Below are positions 4,775 to 5,440 of a DNA stretch of 5,440 bases, one piece after another. The stretch comes from Polaribacter sp. (GTDB lineage Bacteria > Bacteroidota > Bacteroidia > Flavobacteriales > Flavobacteriaceae), in contig JANQTK010000110.1 in the NCBI GenBank assembly GCA_030731695.1, positions 15,590 to 21,029 on the forward strand, written 5' to 3'. A model generated the notes under the pieces. The model ran no database searches and was not told the origin of the DNA. It was given only the letters and a program-made list of their open reading frames with translations. Position numbers and translations under genes: made by a program. Each line of letters begins with the position of its first letter. The first letter of the stretch is position 1.

Positions 4775-5440
4775 TTAGCCAGCAATCATATAGCCCCCAT
4801 CTGCCGTATACACTCCACCTGTCATATAACTTCCTGCATCCGAAGCCAACAAACAAGCCAATCCTGCCATTTCTTGGGGCATTCCCATTCTGCCACTTGG
4901 AATGGATTTTTCTAGTTTTGTGAGCATTTTTTCATTTGTCCAAAGTGCTGAACTAAATTTGGTTTTAATCAAACCCGGACAAATCGCATTGGCTCTTACC
5001 CCATATTGACCCCATTCTTTTGCTTGATTTTTTGTCAACATTAAAATAGCCGCTTTGCTTGTGGAATACAATCCCAAACCAAAACCGGGCGTTAAGGCTT
5101 CAACAGAAGCAATATTGATGATGCTTCCGCTGTTATGAGCTTTAAAATGTGGCAACACCAAATTTGACAATGACCAAGGTGCTTTTACATTGACATCCAT
5201 AATTTTATCAAAAATTGCAGGATCAACGTCTTCAATAGGTCCAAAAACAGGATTGATGGCTGCGTTATTTACCAAAATATCAATGCGACCAAAAGCGGCA
5301 ATGACTCTATCAACCAAACTTTTACGTTGTTCTTCATTGGCGATATGACACGCAATTCCGACTGCTTTTAAACCTAAATTGGTAAACTCTTTGGCAACTT
5401 CATCACACGCTTCTTGATCTCTACTTGAAATAATAACTTG
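4775..5440 (-). CDS. DHRS4-like SDR oxidoreductase, NADP-type cofactor site, N-terminus cut
   Basis: The frame is open to the window edge, giving the last 221 residues. About 30-35 residues, including the TGxxxGIG loop, lie outside. The first residues, QVIISSRD, are the second beta strand; its Arg in SSR favours NADP(H). NNAA replaces the usual NNAG (58-61 of the visible part). Asn84, Ser112, Tyr125 and Lys129 form a complete catalytic tetrad. INPVFG, DVNVKAP and PGLIKTKFSSALW closely resemble the DHRS4 carbonyl/retinol reductase family (PGLIKTSFS...LW in human DHRS4, from memory). A TTG codon at 5317 is internal, not the start, because conserved SDR sequence continues upstream of it. The gene precedes the acyl-CoA dehydrogenase by 86 bases. 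Reduction of a keto group, or the reverse oxidation, on an acyl-type substrate of the pathway is inferred. Confidence 0.92.
   Translation of the reverse strand, partial: QVIISSRDQEACDEVAKEFTNLGLKAVGIACHIANEEQRKSLVDRVIAAFGRIDILVNNAAINPVFGPIEDVDPAIFDKIMDVNVKAPWSLSNLVLPHFKAHNSGSIINIASVEALTPGFGLGLYSTSKAAILMLTKNQAKEWGQYGVRANAICPGLIKTKFSSALWTNEKMLTKLEKSIPSGRMGMPQEMAGLACLLASDAGSYMTGGVYTADGGYMIAG

Noticed and set aside
4775..5317. Complete short SDR starting at the TTG at 5317
   Set aside because: Conserved SDR sequence, including the beta-2 strand QVIISSRD, continues in frame to the window edge, so the gene is cut by the window and not short.

Overview
The window looks like chromosomal DNA from a member of the Bacteroidota, most likely a flavobacterium. 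The evidence is AT-rich sequence, A-rich start regions with little Shine-Dalgarno character, a promoter matching the Bacteroidota TTG / TAnnTTTG pattern, a LemA-TPM-TPM gene set, and short intergenic repeats of a kind I remember from flavobacterial genomes. All seven protein genes are on the minus strand, so transcription runs from high to low coordinates. The genes at both window edges are cut.

In transcription order, the first half (5440 to 1502) is a lipid or acyl-CoA type catabolic cluster. It starts with a DHRS4-like short-chain dehydrogenase/reductase (SDR) missing its N-terminus, then an acyl-CoA dehydrogenase of the ACAD10/ACAD11 group. A phosphotransferase with an APH-type kinase fold follows, overlapping the dehydrogenase by an ATGA. 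After a 158-base gap filled by a repeat element comes a second, complete SDR with an NAD-type cofactor site. The kinase and dehydrogenase correspond to the two enzymatic halves that are fused in animal ACAD10/ACAD11 and separate in the Pseudomonas levulinate (lva) pathway. There a 4-hydroxyacyl-CoA is phosphorylated and the phosphate is then lost. The inferred job here is breakdown of hydroxy- or keto-acids through a phospho-acyl-CoA intermediate, with the SDRs interconverting alcohol and ketone. The substrate cannot be read from the sequence.

The second half (1507 to 1) is an envelope-type cluster. A good Bacteroidota promoter overlaps the end of the second SDR gene and drives lemA, which encodes a membrane-anchored helical protein. 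It is followed with no gap by a small cytosolic TPM-domain protein, then with a 4-base overlap by an exported TPM-domain protein that runs off the window.

The non-coding stretches are short and hold three things: a 141-base MITE-like element with perfect 11-base terminal inverted repeats (2272-2412), a heptamer tandem repeat (4736-4759), and the lemA promoter region (1443-1507). I found no RNA genes, CRISPR arrays, transposase genes or convincing intrinsic terminators. The best lead for new biology is the split kinase/dehydrogenase module and its two SDRs with opposite predicted cofactor preference.
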